From: Zetaproteobacteria bacterium
Lineage (GTDB): Bacteria; Pseudomonadota; Alphaproteobacteria; Micavibrionales; Micavibrionaceae
DNA length: 29,783 nucleotides
Direction of reading: 5' to 3'
NCBI GenBank assembly: GCA_002747015.1
Contig: NVXI01000015.1
Span: forward strand, 8,783 to 38,565
Each line of letters begins with the position of its first letter. Positions within the stretch are counted from its first letter, which is position 1. The position numbers and the translations under genes were made by a program. Shown here piece after piece: positions 15,931-25,040 of the stretch. Under the pieces are notes generated by a model. The model had not been told where the DNA came from and searched no databases. It saw only the letters and a list, made by a program, of their open reading frames with translations.

Positions 15931-15935
15931 AGAAT

Positions 15936-16514
15936 TTAGCCCTCTATATTTTCCAATATAGCATCAATTTGCGCCGTCACTTCATCGATCGGCTTCATAC
16001 CATCAACTTTACGCAAAACCCCTCGCCCATCATAATATGGCAAGACAGGTGCAGTTTGTGCTTGATAGACTTCCAAACGGTGTTTCAAAACTTCTGCATT
16101 ATCGTCGCTACGCGCTCGATTTGTTTCTTCTGCGCGTGCAGTAATACGGTCAATTAAGATATCTTGATCAACCTCCAAAATAATAACATGATCGATTCTA
16201 CGTGCTAAATGCTTCAACATTTCATCCAAAGCCTCTGCTTGCGGTACTGTACGTGGAAAACCGTCCAGAATAAATCCGCGTTCACACTCAGGCTCGCTCA
16301 CACAATTCCCGATAAGCTCAATAATAATGTCATCGGAAACCAGCTCTCCAGAGTCCATAATTGCTTTTAAGGTATTTCCAAGAACGCTTTCGCTCGCCAC
16401 TTCTGCACGAAGCATATCACCTGTTGCAAGCTGCTTAATCTTGTATTTCTCTTGAATACGTACCGCTTGCGTTCCTTTACCGGCGCCAGGTGGGCCAAAC
16501 ATAATAATGTTCAT
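15936..16514 (-). CDS. adk: adenylate kinase, short form
   Basis: A 192-aa enzyme interconverting ATP + AMP and 2 ADP. The P-loop GPPGAGKGT is at residues 7-15; the AMP-binding part has [13 protein letters not shown] and [15 protein letters not shown]. The LID is replaced by a short loop ([19 protein letters not shown]), so this is the short variant without a Cys4 LID, common in alphaproteobacteria. AGGAGA precedes the start. It follows secY by 5 nt and is surely co-transcribed with it. Confidence 0.97.
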   Translation of the reverse strand: MNIIMFGPPGAGKGTQAVRIQEKYKIKQLATGDMLRAEVASESVLGNTLKAIMDSGELVSDDIIIELIGNCVSEPECERGFILDGFPRTVPQAEALDEMLKHLARRIDHVIILEVDQDILIDRITARAEETNRARSDDNAEVLKHRLEVYQAQTAPVLPYYDGRGVLRKVDGMKPIDEVTAQIDAILENIEG

Positions 16515-16519
16515 AATGC

Positions 16520-17878
16520 TTATCTCCTATCAGCTCTGCGTCTACCACGCAATTTAGTCTTTTTAATAAGGCCCTCATACTGATGTGCAATCATGTGGGA
16601 ATGCACTTGTGCGACCGTATCCATTGTTACACTAACAACAATCAAAAGACTTGTCCCACCAAAATAGAAAGGCATGTTATATTTTGCAATTAAAAACTCA
16701 GGCAGTAAACAAATGAAGACAAGGTACATCGCACCGATCACACTGATTCTGGTCAAGACAAAATCAAGGTAATCCGCGGTATTCTTACCGGGTCTGATCC
16801 CTGGAATAAAGCCACCATATTTACGTAAGGTATCCGCATTTTCCTCTGGATTAAATACAATCGCAGTATAAAAGAAACAGAAAAACGCAATCAAAGCACC
16901 ATAAAGCAACATATAGACTGGCTGCCCATGCTGTAAATAGCGCGTAACATCTGCCCAGAAATCACTGCCCTCCGTCAAACCAGAGAACCCCATAACGGTT
17001 ACCGGCAATAATAATAAAGATGATGCAAAAATCGGCGGAATAACACCCGCTGTATTCAGCTTCAACGGAATATGATTCGTTTCACCTGCGGACATACCAT
17101 TGGCCGTTTGCCGTTTCGGGTATTGCACGACAACGCGCCTCTGCGCGCGCTCCATAAATACAATCAACGCAATTACACCCACAACCATCACAACAAGCAT
17201 CAAGAGCTGCGCTCCACTAAACACGCCTTGAGATGTCAGATCCAATGTGGAGGCAATCGCACGCGGCAATTCGGCAACAATACCGGCAAAGATAATCAAA
17301 GAAATTCCGTTACCCACGCCGCGACTTGTAATTTGTTCCCCCAGCCACATAAGGAACACTGTCCCTCCAACAATCGTAATCATGGTTGATATACGGAAGA
17401 ATAAACCGGGATTAAGAACCGCAGGCCCCGCCTCGCCTTGCATCGCTTCTAGGCCAACGGCCAAGCCATAAGCCTGAACAGTTGCCAATAAAACCGTCAA
17501 ATAGCGTGTATATTGGTTTATTTTCATCCGCCCGACTTCACCGTCTTTCTTCAGCTCCTCCAGATTCTTAGACATAGCCGAAGCCAACTGCATAATAATC
17601 GAAGCTGAAATATAAGGCATAATATTGAGCGCAAAAATTGTCATACGTGACAGCGCACCACCAGAGAACATATTAAACATCCCCAGAATACCTTTATCCT
17701 GTCCCGAAAAAATTTCATTCCAGACCAAAGGGTCAACACCGGGAACTGGGATATATGTCCCAACACGGTAAACAAGCAAAGCACCGATTACAAACATAAT
17801 ACGTTGCTTAAGTTCAGTCGCCTTAGCCAAGGCGCCCCAGTTTGCATTTTTTGCAAGTTGTTCAACGGCAGATGCCAT
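16520..17878 (-). CDS. secY: preprotein translocase subunit SecY
   Basis: A 452-aa inner-membrane protein forming the SecYEG channel. About ten membrane segments are visible. Signature blocks are [14 protein letters not shown], the plug-region [36 protein letters not shown], [28 protein letters not shown] and the C-terminal [15 protein letters not shown] precedes the ATG. Normally it follows rplO directly; here two exported-protein genes lie between them, and secY has its own promoter-like element at 17982-18010. Confidence 0.98.
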   Translation of the reverse strand: MASAVEQLAKNANWGALAKATELKQRIMFVIGALLVYRVGTYIPVPGVDPLVWNEIFSGQDKGILGMFNMFSGGALSRMTIFALNIMPYISASIIMQLASAMSKNLEELKKDGEVGRMKINQYTRYLTVLLATVQAYGLAVGLEAMQGEAGPAVLNPGLFFRISTMITIVGGTVFLMWLGEQITSRGVGNGISLIIFAGIVAELPRAIASTLDLTSQGVFSGAQLLMLVVMVVGVIALIVFMERAQRRVVVQYPKRQTANGMSAGETNHIPLKLNTAGVIPPIFASSLLLLPVTVMGFSGLTEGSDFWADVTRYLQHGQPVYMLLYGALIAFFCFFYTAIVFNPEENADTLRKYGGFIPGIRPGKNTADYLDFVLTRISVIGAMYLVFICLLPEFLIAKYNMPFYFGGTSLLIVVSVTMDTVAQVHSHMIAHQYEGLIKKTKLRGRRRADRR

Positions 17879-17981
17879 ATCAAAAATCCTTATAAATATA
17901 ACTCGATCAGAGATTCATAAAGAAAACTACGCCCGCAGACAAGCCCTCTCATGATAAAATTAAGAATCAAATCAGAGTTTT

Positions 17982-18010
17982 GTTATATTTGCTTAATATA
18001 CAGCTTTCAA
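17982..18010 (-). promoter_or_regulatory. promoter-like element before secY-adk
   Basis: Minus-strand TTGAAA (18005-18010), a 17-base spacer and TATAAC (17982-17987), located right after the stop of the second HExxH gene and about 105 nt before secY. Confidence 0.6.
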
Positions 18011-18012
18011 AA

Positions 18013-18723
18013 TCAGTCATCTTTTAACTTCTTATCCCACCGTTTACATTGCTTATTCACGCGCTGATATTCCTTTGGTGTATCAAATTTCTTTTGACGT
18101 GCCAAAACATCCTTCGTAATATATTCCATATATTCAGACATCGCTTTGTTAATATAATCCGCTGCTTCTGCTTTATACTGCTCTATCTCGGTAATTTTCA
18201 TCGGCGGGAAATCTGGTATTTTACGCACAACTTTCCGCAGATGCGCTTTATAACCGGCAACATGCCCTTTATGTGCTTTACGCAAAATTTTAACATGTTC
18301 GTTTTCATGTCTTAAAACACGACTATACTCGCAAGAACCGCGCTTAAAATTACTTGCAATATGTATAATCGGCTCTGCAATAAAGCGTGCCCTAATTTTT
18401 TTTACCCTGAAACAATAGAGCCGCGCGCGCAATGGTGTAAACTCATATTCCATTGTAAAGCCCGTACGAACAGCACCACGCGCATGACCAAGGATAATAC
18501 CTGCTTCATTACCCCCCTTATGAGAATCAGTAAGCTCCCTTGCGGAGATATCTCGAATATATTCCGTTGGCTTCATAGAATAACTGAGGCTTATTCCTGT
18601 ACGATGATTCGAACAACGCTCTGCGGCCAACACAGGCGTAATCAACCAAAGGGAACAAAGAATCCCTCTTAACCATATATAAAAAAATGAAGTATTAACG
18701 CGCGCCAAATACCAATGTGTCAT
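18013..18723 (-). CDS. exported HExxH protein, paralogue B (DUF922-like, putative zinc peptidase)
   Basis: A 236-aa protein with an N-terminal hydrophobic segment (about 12-34) ending PVLAA, a likely signal peptide with cleavage before ERC. The mature part has H139-E-N-E-H143, an HExxH zinc-site motif preceded by SCEY, and cysteines C37, C104, C131 and C226, all matched in the neighbouring paralogue. The C-terminal third is helical and basic, and carries KKFDTPKEY. The layout (beta-rich first half, then HExxH followed by a helix with further His) recalls DUF922-type predicted Zn-dependent proteases; this is a resemblance, not a search result. Its start overlaps the end of paralogue A by 29 nt, which suggests coupled translation. 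No good ribosome site is seen. It sits between rplO and secY, a place normally without genes. Confidence 0.68.
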   Translation of the reverse strand: MTHWYLARVNTSFFYIWLRGILCSLWLITPVLAAERCSNHRTGISLSYSMKPTEYIRDISARELTDSHKGGNEAGIILGHARGAVRTGFTMEYEFTPLRARLYCFRVKKIRARFIAEPIIHIASNFKRGSCEYSRVLRHENEHVKILRKAHKGHVAGYKAHLRKVVRKIPDFPPMKITEIEQYKAEAADYINKAMSEYMEYITKDVLARQKKFDTPKEYQRVNKQCKRWDKKLKDD

Positions 18724-19411
18724 TTCGTGAACATTTATCCAATTTCATACCAACACCACGATATTCCTGTGGGCTGTCAATTTTGGATTGCGCCGCGCCT
18801 AATGCTCTCAACGACTTAATAATCTGATATCCAAACTTATCCGAAAAATAATCACGAATTTTTCCACGCACAATATCGGCCTCTTCTTCGGTTCTTACCG
18901 GAAGAAATATCGGAACATCACGCGCAATTCGCCCCTGATAAGCCGCATACTTTCCCGTATTTTTCTTGTGAAAATTATAAAGGGCTTTTAAATGTCTTTT
19001 TTCATGCTTTAAAATTAACTGATATTCACAGCTTTTCTGTTTATAATTTAAAGGCATAACAATAGATGGAGCAGCATAAAAATATGACTTAACCCCCTCT
19101 AGCATAACACAATATTGCCCATGCCCAATATGTTTTAGACTGAATTCATATTGCGTTTTTACGGATAAAGACTTGCCGCCATACTTCACAAAAGCAAGCA
19201 CGGTGCCGCCAGAACGATCATGATTACCGACATAATCATTAATCTGCTCAATAGAAGCTCTGAATTTTTTGGTTTTTTTCAACTTGGCTTTCAGCTCTGT
19301 AACAACCTGATGTCTGGGACAACGATCAGTCACCGCATATGCTTCACCGCCATATACACAAAATACAAATAAAAGGAGAAAGAACATAGATACGGAACGA
19401 TGATTACACAT
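18695..19411 (-). CDS. exported HExxH protein, paralogue A (DUF922-like, putative zinc peptidase)
   Basis: A 238-aa protein with a signal peptide (about 1-26, ending EAYA). The mature part has H136-E-K-R-H140 (HExxH) eight residues after C128 in SCEY, the same spacing as in paralogue B. The cysteines C31, C101, C128 and C227 also match, as does the C-terminal KIDSPQEY block. The two proteins differ widely elsewhere, so the duplication is old. Two disulfides per protein seem likely in the periplasm. The ATG at 19411 has a TATAGG at 11 bases; an ATG at codon 9 is less likely. It is preceded by its own TTGACA-N17-TAGACT promoter and by a terminator that closes the ribosomal transcript. Catalysis is unproven; a binding or structural role remains possible. 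Confidence 0.68.
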   Translation of the reverse strand: MCNHRSVSMFFLLLFVFCVYGGEAYAVTDRCPRHQVVTELKAKLKKTKKFRASIEQINDYVGNHDRSGGTVLAFVKYGGKSLSVKTQYEFSLKHIGHGQYCVMLEGVKSYFYAAPSIVMPLNYKQKSCEYQLILKHEKRHLKALYNFHKKNTGKYAAYQGRIARDVPIFLPVRTEEEADIVRGKIRDYFSDKFGYQIIKSLRALGAAQSKIDSPQEYRGVGMKLDKCSRNDTLVFGAR

Positions 19412-19444
19412 AAACTAAAAACCTATAAGTTAAATACCATCAGC

Positions 19445-19473
19445 AGTCTAAACGTTTGAATAATATATGTCAA
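19445..19473 (-). promoter_or_regulatory. promoter of the HExxH pair
   Basis: Minus-strand perfect TTGACA (19468-19473), a 17-base spacer and TAGACT (19445-19450). It lies directly behind the rplO terminator and about 35 nt before the first gene of the pair. Confidence 0.7.
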
Positions 19474-19505
19474 AATAAACAAAGCCTCTACAAATGTAGA
19501 GGCTT
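19470..19505 (-). terminator. Rho-independent terminator after rplO
   Basis: A perfect 10-bp stem, AAGCCTCTAC/GTAGAGGCTT, with a 4-base loop (19482-19505), followed on the minus strand by a T-rich tail (TTTGTTTATTTT). It lies 26 nt after the rplO stop. Confidence 0.85.
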
Positions 19506-19531
19506 CATAAATCTGTATTTAAAAGAAAATT

Positions 19532-20032
19532 TTATTTCTTTTCACCACGTTTTTTAACTGGCGCAACAATGCGCTCAATCAATTCAACTTTACCACCGGC
19601 TTTTTCAACAGCCGCCAACGCGCCTTTTGAAATTTTAGTCACTTTCAAATCAACTTTAGACGTCAATTCGCCTGTTGCCAAAACTTTGATACCGTCCAAT
19701 TTACGACGTACCACACCGGCCGCAACCAGCATATCTTCATCAATTGTTTTCTTGGCATCAATCTGATTCATATCAATCGCGTGTTGCAATTGAACAAATG
19801 TAAGCTCAGCTAAGTTTGTTGTAAATTGTGTATTACGAAAACCAACTTTCGGCAAACGTTGGTACAAAGGCATTTGACCACCTTCAAAACCTTTAATGGC
19901 AACACCAGAGCGTGATTTCTGACCTTTTTGACCAGATCCACATGTTTTACCTTTACCGGAACCAATACCACGTCCAACGCGCATACGATTTTTTGTAGAG
20001 CCCTTTGACGGCTGTAATTCATTCAGTTTCAT
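19532..20032 (-). CDS. rplO: 50S ribosomal protein L15
   Basis: A 166-aa large-subunit protein. The start [20 protein letters not shown] and the Gly/Lys-rich [19 protein letters not shown] are typical; [15 protein letters not shown] and [20 protein letters not shown] follow. The C-terminus has a basic extension ending [15 protein letters not shown] precedes the ATG. Last ribosomal gene before the terminator. Confidence 0.98.
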   Translation of the reverse strand: MKLNELQPSKGSTKNRMRVGRGIGSGKGKTCGSGQKGQKSRSGVAIKGFEGGQMPLYQRLPKVGFRNTQFTTNLAELTFVQLQHAIDMNQIDAKKTIDEDMLVAAGVVRRKLDGIKVLATGELTSKVDLKVTKISKGALAAVEKAGGKVELIERIVAPVKKRGEKK

Positions 20033-20055
20033 CGACTTATCCTTTTCTACCGCAC

Positions 20056-20343
20056 TTATGCAGCGTCTTCAACTTTAACCAAGTGGCTAACTTTATTAAT
20101 CATGCCACGTACGGAAGGTGTATCTTCCAATTCACGTGTACGATGCATTTTATTCAGACCCAAACCAATAAGCGTCGCGCGCTGATAAGCTTTACGACCA
20201 ATTGGAGAACCAATTTGCGTCACGCGAACTGTTTTACCAGAAATCCTTTTTTCCGCAGTTTTATTCGATGCTGCCTTTTTGGCCGGAGCCTTCTTTGCTG
20301 CTGGCTTCTTCGCCGCCGTTTTCTTCTTTTCTTCTTCAGCCAT
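20056..20343 (-). CDS. rpmD: 50S ribosomal protein L30 with Lys/Ala-rich N-terminal extension
   Basis: A 95-aa protein; the L30 core (about 60 residues) starts near [14 protein letters not shown] and includes [26 protein letters not shown]. The first 32 residues are an added Lys/Ala-rich segment ([17 protein letters not shown]), absent from E. coli L30 and similar in style to the S17 tail in this cluster. The ATG at 20343 has AAGGA eight bases upstream and is preferred over the GTG one codon earlier. 23 nt before rplO. Confidence 0.95.
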   Translation of the reverse strand: MAEEEKKKTAAKKPAAKKAPAKKAASNKTAEKRISGKTVRVTQIGSPIGRKAYQRATLIGLGLNKMHRTRELEDTPSVRGMINKVSHLVKVEDAA

Positions 20344-20377
20344 CACTTAAGTCCTTATACTTAAATATTATTTTGCC

Positions 20378-20953
20378 TTATTCGCCAGCGTCCGCTGCTA
20401 AAGTTGTCATACCAACTTCACGATTTGCAACGATATCACTCACTTTTTTATTTCTACGTGCTGCAACATGGCGTGGGCTTTGTGTATTTTTCAAAGCTGC
20501 GAATGTTGCATTTACCATGCTGTATGGGTTGTTCGATCCAATTGCTTTTGCAACAACATCTTGAACACCAAGCACTTCAAATACTGCGCGCATCGGTCCA
20601 CCAGCAATAATCCCTTTACCAGCAGGAGCCGAGCGAATAAATACGCGACCCGCGCCGTCTTTACCAAACACATCATGGTGCAAAGTACGACCTTCACGAA
20701 GTGGCACACGAATCATTTTGCGTTTTGCTTGATCCGTTGCTTTCTTAATCGCCTCCGGAACTTCTTTCGCTTTACCGTGGCCATAACCGACACGGCCTTT
20801 ACCATCACCAACAACGACAAGTGCGGCGAAACCAAAACGACGGCCACCCTTTACAACTTTTGCAACGCGGTTAATACCAACCAAGCGTTCAATTAGTTCA
20901 GGTTCTTCGCGATCACCTCTACGGTGTTGATCTGATTGTTGTCCACGAGACAT
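20378..20953 (-). CDS. rpsE: 30S ribosomal protein S5
   Basis: A 191-aa protein with a double-stranded-RNA-binding-like N-terminal domain ([24 protein letters not shown]) and a C-terminal domain containing [21 protein letters not shown] and the [15 protein letters not shown] block. It takes part in decoding fidelity. A short Arg/Asp/Glu-rich N-terminal part precedes the core. AAAAGGA before the ATG. Confidence 0.98.
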   Translation of the reverse strand: MSRGQQSDQHRRGDREEPELIERLVGINRVAKVVKGGRRFGFAALVVVGDGKGRVGYGHGKAKEVPEAIKKATDQAKRKMIRVPLREGRTLHHDVFGKDGAGRVFIRSAPAGKGIIAGGPMRAVFEVLGVQDVVAKAIGSNNPYSMVNATFAALKNTQSPRHVAARRNKKVSDIVANREVGMTTLAADAGE

Positions 20954-20969
20954 ATATATAATCCTTTTC

Positions 20970-21365
20970 CTAAAATTCTAATCCGCCGTCACGCGCGCCA
21001 TCGGCCAAAGCCTTAACACGACCATGATAAAGATAACGACCACGATCAAACACAATTTTGCTAACGCCTGCTTTTTTCGCACGCTGTGCAACTAATTTAC
21101 CAACTTCAGTAGCCGCTTCAACATTTGCGCCACTTTTCAGTTTTTCCTTAAGATCTTTTTCAAGAGTAGAGGCCGCAGCCAATGTCTTGCCTTGAATATC
21201 ACAGATAATCTGCGCATAAATCTGTTTCCCTGTACGGTGAACAGAAAGACGAGGACGCGTTTCACGAACGCCCACGCGATCAACATTGATGCGACGGATT
21301 TTGTTACGTGTTCTAAAAGTACGGCGCTGTGCCGGCGTTGTTTTAATGGGTGCTGCTTGAGCCAT
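20970..21365 (-). CDS. rplR: 50S ribosomal protein L18
   Basis: A 131-aa 5S-rRNA-binding protein. [33 protein letters not shown] and [29 protein letters not shown] are diagnostic. It is about 12 residues longer at the N-terminus than the usual form ([15 protein letters not shown]). AAGGA before the ATG; 12 nt after rplF. Confidence 0.98.
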   Translation of the reverse strand: MAQAAPIKTTPAQRRTFRTRNKIRRINVDRVGVRETRPRLSVHRTGKQIYAQIICDIQGKTLAAASTLEKDLKEKLKSGANVEAATEVGKLVAQRAKKAGVSKIVFDRGRYLYHGRVKALADGARDGGLEF

Positions 21366-21377
21366 TGTCCTAATTCC

Positions 21378-21950
21378 TTACTTCTTCTTACCTTCTTTGC
21401 GGATGATATACTCATCTGCATAACGAATACCTTTACCTTTATAAGGCTCCGGCTTTTTATACGCACGAATTTCAGCAGCAATCTGACCAACGCGTTGTTT
21501 GTCAATACCGCTAATTTTCAAGCGTGTTTGTTTTTCAATTTCAATTTTAACATCACTTGGAACAGCATAGAGAACCTCATGAGAAAAACCGAGTGCTAAC
21601 ACAAGATCAGAGCCTTGCAATTTTGCACGATAACCAACACCGTGGATTTCAAGGTTTTTAACATACCCCTGACTAACGCCTATGCATATATTATCAACCA
21701 ATGTTCGCATCGTTGGCCAAATTTGCGCCGCAAATTTAGAATTCGATTTCGGAGATAGCCTTACGATTTTAGATGCTTTTGAATTATCACTTCCATCATC
21801 ATTCGCAACATCTTCGACAACCGCAGACACTTCACCATGCAAAGAAAGTTCAAGTGAACCCAATTTACCTTTTGCTGTTAACAGCTGACCATTGATCTGT
21901 ACTTCTACACCCTCTGGAACTGCTACAGGTTTTTTACCAATACGTGACAT
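21378..21950 (-). CDS. rplF: 50S ribosomal protein L6
   Basis: A 190-aa two-domain protein near the factor-binding site. It starts MSRIGKKPVAVPEGVEVQI and has GYRAKLQGSDLVLALGFSH, KISGIDKQRVGQIAAEIRA and the near-invariant KKPEPYKGKGIRY. Residues about 45-65 (VEDVANDDGSDNSKASK) form a polar insertion of roughly a dozen residues relative to the 177-aa E. coli protein. AAGGA before the ATG. Confidence 0.98.
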   Translation of the reverse strand: MSRIGKKPVAVPEGVEVQINGQLLTAKGKLGSLELSLHGEVSAVVEDVANDDGSDNSKASKIVRLSPKSNSKFAAQIWPTMRTLVDNICIGVSQGYVKNLEIHGVGYRAKLQGSDLVLALGFSHEVLYAVPSDVKIEIEKQTRLKISGIDKQRVGQIAAEIRAYKKPEPYKGKGIRYADEYIIRKEGKKK

Positions 21951-21983
21951 TATTCACATTCCTTAATTAGTACTATTGCCAGC

Positions 21984-22382
21984 CTAGAAGACTTGACATA
22001 AAATTTCACCACCGACATTCGCCGTACGCGCCTTGCTGTCTGCCATAACACCTTGTGGCGTTGATACAACCAGAATACCAAGACCATTATAAAAGCGGGG
22101 CATAGATTTCACTGTTGTATAAACACGACGACCAGGCTTTGACACACGATTAATTTTGCGTATCACACCTTCGCCTTCAGCATATTTAAGCTGAATCAAA
22201 AGATATTTTTTGTTACCTTCACGCTCTTGAACCGTGTAACCGCGGATGAAACCTTCATCCTTTAAAACAGCACACACATTTTCACGTAAACCTGAAAATG
22301 GACATTCAACGATTTCTTTTCCGGCTTGCTGCCCGTTACGAACGCGCGTTAGCATATCACCGAGGGGATCACTCATTGTCAT
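21984..22382 (-). CDS. rpsH: 30S ribosomal protein S8
   Basis: A 132-aa central-domain assembly protein. It starts MTMSDPLGDMLTRVRNGQQA and carries the C-terminal blocks RRVYTTVKSMPRFYNGLGI and STPQGVMADSKARTANVGGE. AAGGAGGA eight bases before the ATG at 22382 supports this start over the ATG two codons later. In E. coli S8 represses the spc operon; no matching site was checked here. Confidence 0.98.
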   Translation of the reverse strand: MTMSDPLGDMLTRVRNGQQAGKEIVECPFSGLRENVCAVLKDEGFIRGYTVQEREGNKKYLLIQLKYAEGEGVIRKINRVSKPGRRVYTTVKSMPRFYNGLGILVVSTPQGVMADSKARTANVGGEILCQVF

Positions 22383-22397
22383 AGTAAAATCCTCCTT

Positions 22398-22703
22398 CTA
22401 CCAGCTTGATTTTGTTACACCAGGCAACTCACCACGAGATGCAAGGTCTCTTAGCGCAATGCGCGAGAGATTAAATTTACGATAGTACGAACGCGGACGT
22501 CCAGTTAGCGCACAACGATTTCTAATACGTGTCTTAGAAGAATTACGCGGCATTTCAGCAAGTTTTAAAACTGCTTGGAAACGCTCATCAGCAGGAAACT
22601 CACGATTCTTGATAATTGCCTTCAACTCGGCGCGTTTTCCAGCCAGGCTTTTAACCAGCTTTTTTCGCTTATTATTTCTTTCTATCATACAGACTTTTGC
22701 CAT
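22398..22703 (-). CDS. rpsN: 30S ribosomal protein S14, zinc-independent form
   Basis: A 101-aa head protein. It contains [21 protein letters not shown] and the end [13 protein letters not shown]. The two CxxC pairs of the zinc-binding type are missing, so it is the longer C-minus form. 31 nt after rplE. Confidence 0.98.
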   Translation of the reverse strand: MAKVCMIERNNKRKKLVKSLAGKRAELKAIIKNREFPADERFQAVLKLAEMPRNSSKTRIRNRCALTGRPRSYYRKFNLSRIALRDLASRGELPGVTKSSW

Positions 22704-22734
22704 TATATTGCTTCTTTCCTATAAGTTATCCGTA

Positions 22735-23280
22735 CTAATTTTTTTTAAAAGGCATTTTGAACTGTGTCAAAAGCTCTTTTGCTTCTTCATCATTTGATGC
22801 CGTTGTACAAATCACAATATCCATACCGCGGATTGTATCAACCCGATCAAAATTAATTTCCGGGAAAATGATATGCTCTGTTATTCCCATCGCATAATTC
22901 CCACGCCCATCAAAACTCTTCGGGTTGATACCGCGAAAGTCGCGAATACGTGGCATAGCGATTGTAATCAATCTGTCCAAAAACTCATACATGCGATCAC
23001 CGCGCAACGTTACTTTCGTACCGATAGCTTGCTCTTCGCGAATTTTGAATGATGCATTTGATTGGCGAGCCTTACAAACAACCGGCTTTTGCCCAGCTAT
23101 CAAAGTCATCGCATTCACTGCATTTTCCATGTGCTTACGATCTTGTGTTGCTTCACCAACCCCCATGTTCAACACAATTTTATCCAAACGCGGACGCATG
23201 TGCGGATTTTTATATCCGAACTTCTTATCCAATGCAGGAATAATCTCCTTAATATATAGCTCTTTATAACGCGGTGCCAT
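22735..23280 (-). CDS. rplE: 50S ribosomal protein L5
   Basis: A 181-aa 5S-rRNA-binding protein of the central protuberance. Diagnostic blocks are [59 protein letters not shown] (with K in place of the first R) and [21 protein letters not shown]. It ends [19 protein letters not shown] before the ATG. Confidence 0.98.
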   Translation of the reverse strand: MAPRYKELYIKEIIPALDKKFGYKNPHMRPRLDKIVLNMGVGEATQDRKHMENAVNAMTLIAGQKPVVCKARQSNASFKIREEQAIGTKVTLRGDRMYEFLDRLITIAMPRIRDFRGINPKSFDGRGNYAMGITEHIIFPEINFDRVDTIRGMDIVICTTASNDEEAKELLTQFKMPFKKN

Positions 23281-23305
23281 TTTCTCGACCTTCTATTATC
23301 TAAAC

Positions 23306-23638
23306 TTATGCGATGGTTTCGCCGGACTTCTTAGCCACACGAACTTTTTTACCATCTTTTAAAACTTTATATCCAACACGTGTTGCTTCACCTGATTTAG
23401 GGTCTGCAACGGCAACATTAGATACATGAATAGGTAATTCCTTCTTCTGGATACCACCTGGTGATACTTGTGTTGGCTTCTGATGTTTTGTAACAAGATT
23501 AATGCCTTGAACAACAACACGACGCACGTCAGGTAAAACTTTGATAACTTCGCCTTTTGCGCCTTTATCACGTCCTGCCAAAACAACGACCTGATCACCC
23601 TTTTTAATCTTCAATTTATTCTTTTTAGCCTGCGCCAT
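23306..23638 (-). CDS. rplX: 50S ribosomal protein L24
   Basis: A 110-aa assembly-initiator protein with a KOW motif: [24 protein letters not shown] (about 12-35). It also shows [10 protein letters not shown] and the PIHVSNVA block. GGAGGT stands upstream inside the end of rplN, whose stop is 2 nt before the start. Confidence 0.98.
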   Translation of the reverse strand: MAQAKKNKLKIKKGDQVVVLAGRDKGAKGEVIKVLPDVRRVVVQGINLVTKHQKPTQVSPGGIQKKELPIHVSNVAVADPKSGEATRVGYKVLKDGKKVRVAKKSGETIA

Positions 23639-23640
23639 AA

Positions 23641-24009
23641 CTAGAGCACCTCCGATGCCAATGAAATAATTTTCATGTAACCACCAGCACGTAATTCACG
23701 TGTTACCGGCCCAAAAATACGTGTACCAATAGGCTCGCCATTCGGACTGATCAATACACAAGCATTGCTGTCAAAACGAATTTTCTCGCCATATTTACGT
23801 TGTATACCAAACTTCGTGCGCACAATAACAGCGCGACGAACGTCACCTTTTTTAACTTTACCGCGCGGAATAGCTTCCTTCACGGAGACAACGACAACAT
23901 CACCAACATTCGCAGTACGCCTATGAGATCCACCGAGCACTTTAATGCACTGAACTTCACGGGCGCCACTGTTATCAGCAACTGTCATACGGGATTGCAT
24001 TTGTATCAT
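23641..24009 (-). CDS. rplN: 50S ribosomal protein L14
   Basis: A 122-aa protein at the subunit interface. It starts [19 protein letters not shown], has [22 protein letters not shown] and the C-terminal [14 protein letters not shown], and the length is exactly the usual 122-123. It lies 3 nt after rpsQ; AAGGA falls at the rpsQ stop. Confidence 0.98.
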   Translation of the reverse strand: MIQMQSRMTVADNSGAREVQCIKVLGGSHRRTANVGDVVVVSVKEAIPRGKVKKGDVRRAVIVRTKFGIQRKYGEKIRFDSNACVLISPNGEPIGTRIFGPVTRELRAGGYMKIISLASEVL

Positions 24010-24012
24010 AAC

Positions 24013-24372
24013 TTACGCATCCTTCTTTTTAGCTGTTGTTTTTTTCTTAGCAGCTGCCTTTTTCGCTGGAGCAGCTTTTGGAGCTGCATCCTTTTTAGCC
24101 GCTGGCTTTTTCTTTGCAGCAGGCGTTGATGCTTTCGCTTCATCACCTGTTACAACAGTCCAACGCTTACGCTTTGAAATAGGACGGCATTCGATAATTG
24201 AAACACGATCCCCTTCTTTATACTGGTTGCCCTCATCATGCGCAGCATATGTGTCTGAGCTGTTGATATATTTTTTATAAACAGGGTGCATATAACGACG
24301 CTCAACAGAGACAGTTATTGTCTTGTCTTGCTTATCACTTACTACATTTCCTTCTAATACGCGACGTGGCAT
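24013..24372 (-). CDS. rpsQ: 30S ribosomal protein S17 with Lys/Ala-rich C-terminal tail
   Basis: A 119-aa protein; the OB-fold core (1-78) has [21 protein letters not shown], a KYKAH-like [24 protein letters not shown]. Residues 79-119 are an added tail made almost only of Lys, Ala and Pro (for example [16 protein letters not shown]), so the protein is about 40 residues longer than usual. The tail resembles histone-H1-like repeats and the L30 extension. AAGAGGAG before the ATG. Confidence 0.97.
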   Translation of the reverse strand: MPRRVLEGNVVSDKQDKTITVSVERRYMHPVYKKYINSSDTYAAHDEGNQYKEGDRVSIIECRPISKRKRWTVVTGDEAKASTPAAKKKPAAKKDAAPKAAPAKKAAAKKKTTAKKKDA

Positions 24373-24387
24373 ATTGATCTACTCCTC

Positions 24388-24612
24388 TTAAGCGGCTTTC
24401 TTGCCTGAAGTTGCTTTCGCTTCTTCACGACGTTTTTCATTCAATATTGTTTTTGCTCTCGCAATACTACGGCGATTTACACGCACTTGTGCAGTATTTT
24501 CAAAAGTACCTTGAGACTGCTGGAAGCGTGTATTGAATTGCTCCTTACGCAAACCAAGTATAGCCTTAGCTAGTTCATCAATAGATTTAGATCTCAGATC
24601 TTCGGTATTCAT
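24388..24612 (-). CDS. rpmC: 50S ribosomal protein L29
   Basis: A 74-aa protein near the tunnel exit, where it helps dock trigger factor and SRP. It shows [26 protein letters not shown] split around the usual helix, then [22 protein letters not shown]. The ATG shares one base with the rplP stop (TAATG), and GAGGAGG lies inside the rplP end, so translation is coupled. Confidence 0.98.
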   Translation of the reverse strand: MNTEDLRSKSIDELAKAILGLRKEQFNTRFQQSQGTFENTAQVRVNRRSIARAKTILNEKRREEAKATSGKKAA

Positions 24613-25040
24613 TACGCAGCCTCCTCTATCGCGCCGACGCGCTTAACAAATTTAGTTTTAATCGGAAGCTTCATCGCCGCCAAATCAAATGCTTCACGGG
24701 CAACTTCTTCAGATACACCGTCCATTTCAAACATAATACGACCAGGTTTAACACGCGCTGCCCAATACTCGGGAGAACCCTTACCCTTACCTTGACGAAC
24801 TTCAAGCGGCTTCGCTGTCACAGGAACATCAGGAAAGATACGTATCCATACTTTACCTTGGCGCTTCATGTGACGTGTCATCGCACGACGTGCTGCCTCA
24901 ATTTGGCGTGAAGTAATACGGTTAGGCTGTAGTGCCTTCAAACCATACGCTCCAAAAGCCAAACTCGCCCCACCCTTGGCATTACCATGAATACGGCCCT
25001 TAAACTGCTTGCGGTGTTTAAACTTCTTTGGACTTAACAT
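24612..25040 (-). CDS. rplP: 50S ribosomal protein L16
   Basis: A 142-aa protein near the peptidyl-transferase centre and A-site tRNA. It begins [16 protein letters not shown] and carries [41 protein letters not shown] and [17 protein letters not shown], including the Arg (R in [14 protein letters not shown] region) that is hydroxylated in some bacteria. An unusual 198-nt gap separates it from rpsC, and the ribosome site (GAAGAG) is weak. Confidence 0.98.
   Translation of the reverse strand: MLSPKKFKHRKQFKGRIHGNAKGGASLAFGAYGLKALQPNRITSRQIEAARRAMTRHMKRQGKVWIRIFPDVPVTAKPLEVRQGKGKGSPEYWAARVKPGRIMFEMDGVSEEVAREAFDLAAMKLPIKTKFVKRVGAIEEAA

Larger units (their letters stand above)
15579..15935 (-). 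other. 357-nt gap between adk and rpsM: promoter and long leader
   Basis: No gene is visible. The stretch holds a hairpin just after adk (15907-15930), a near-consensus minus-strand promoter (15765-15792) and then about 180 nt of untranslated leader to rpsM. In the leader, CCGAC (15672-15676 region) can pair with GTCGG (15634-15638 region) around a GC-rich core. A ribosomal-protein-responsive leader is possible but not shown. Confidence 0.5.

Noticed and set aside
17072..17471. Plus-strand open frames opposite secY
   Set aside because: Antisense shadows of secY without recognisable protein features or ribosome sites.
20005..20364. Plus-strand 119-codon open frame opposite rpmD/rplO
   Set aside because: It lies antisense to well-identified ribosomal genes and has no family features; its composition mirrors the Lys/Ala codons of rpmD.
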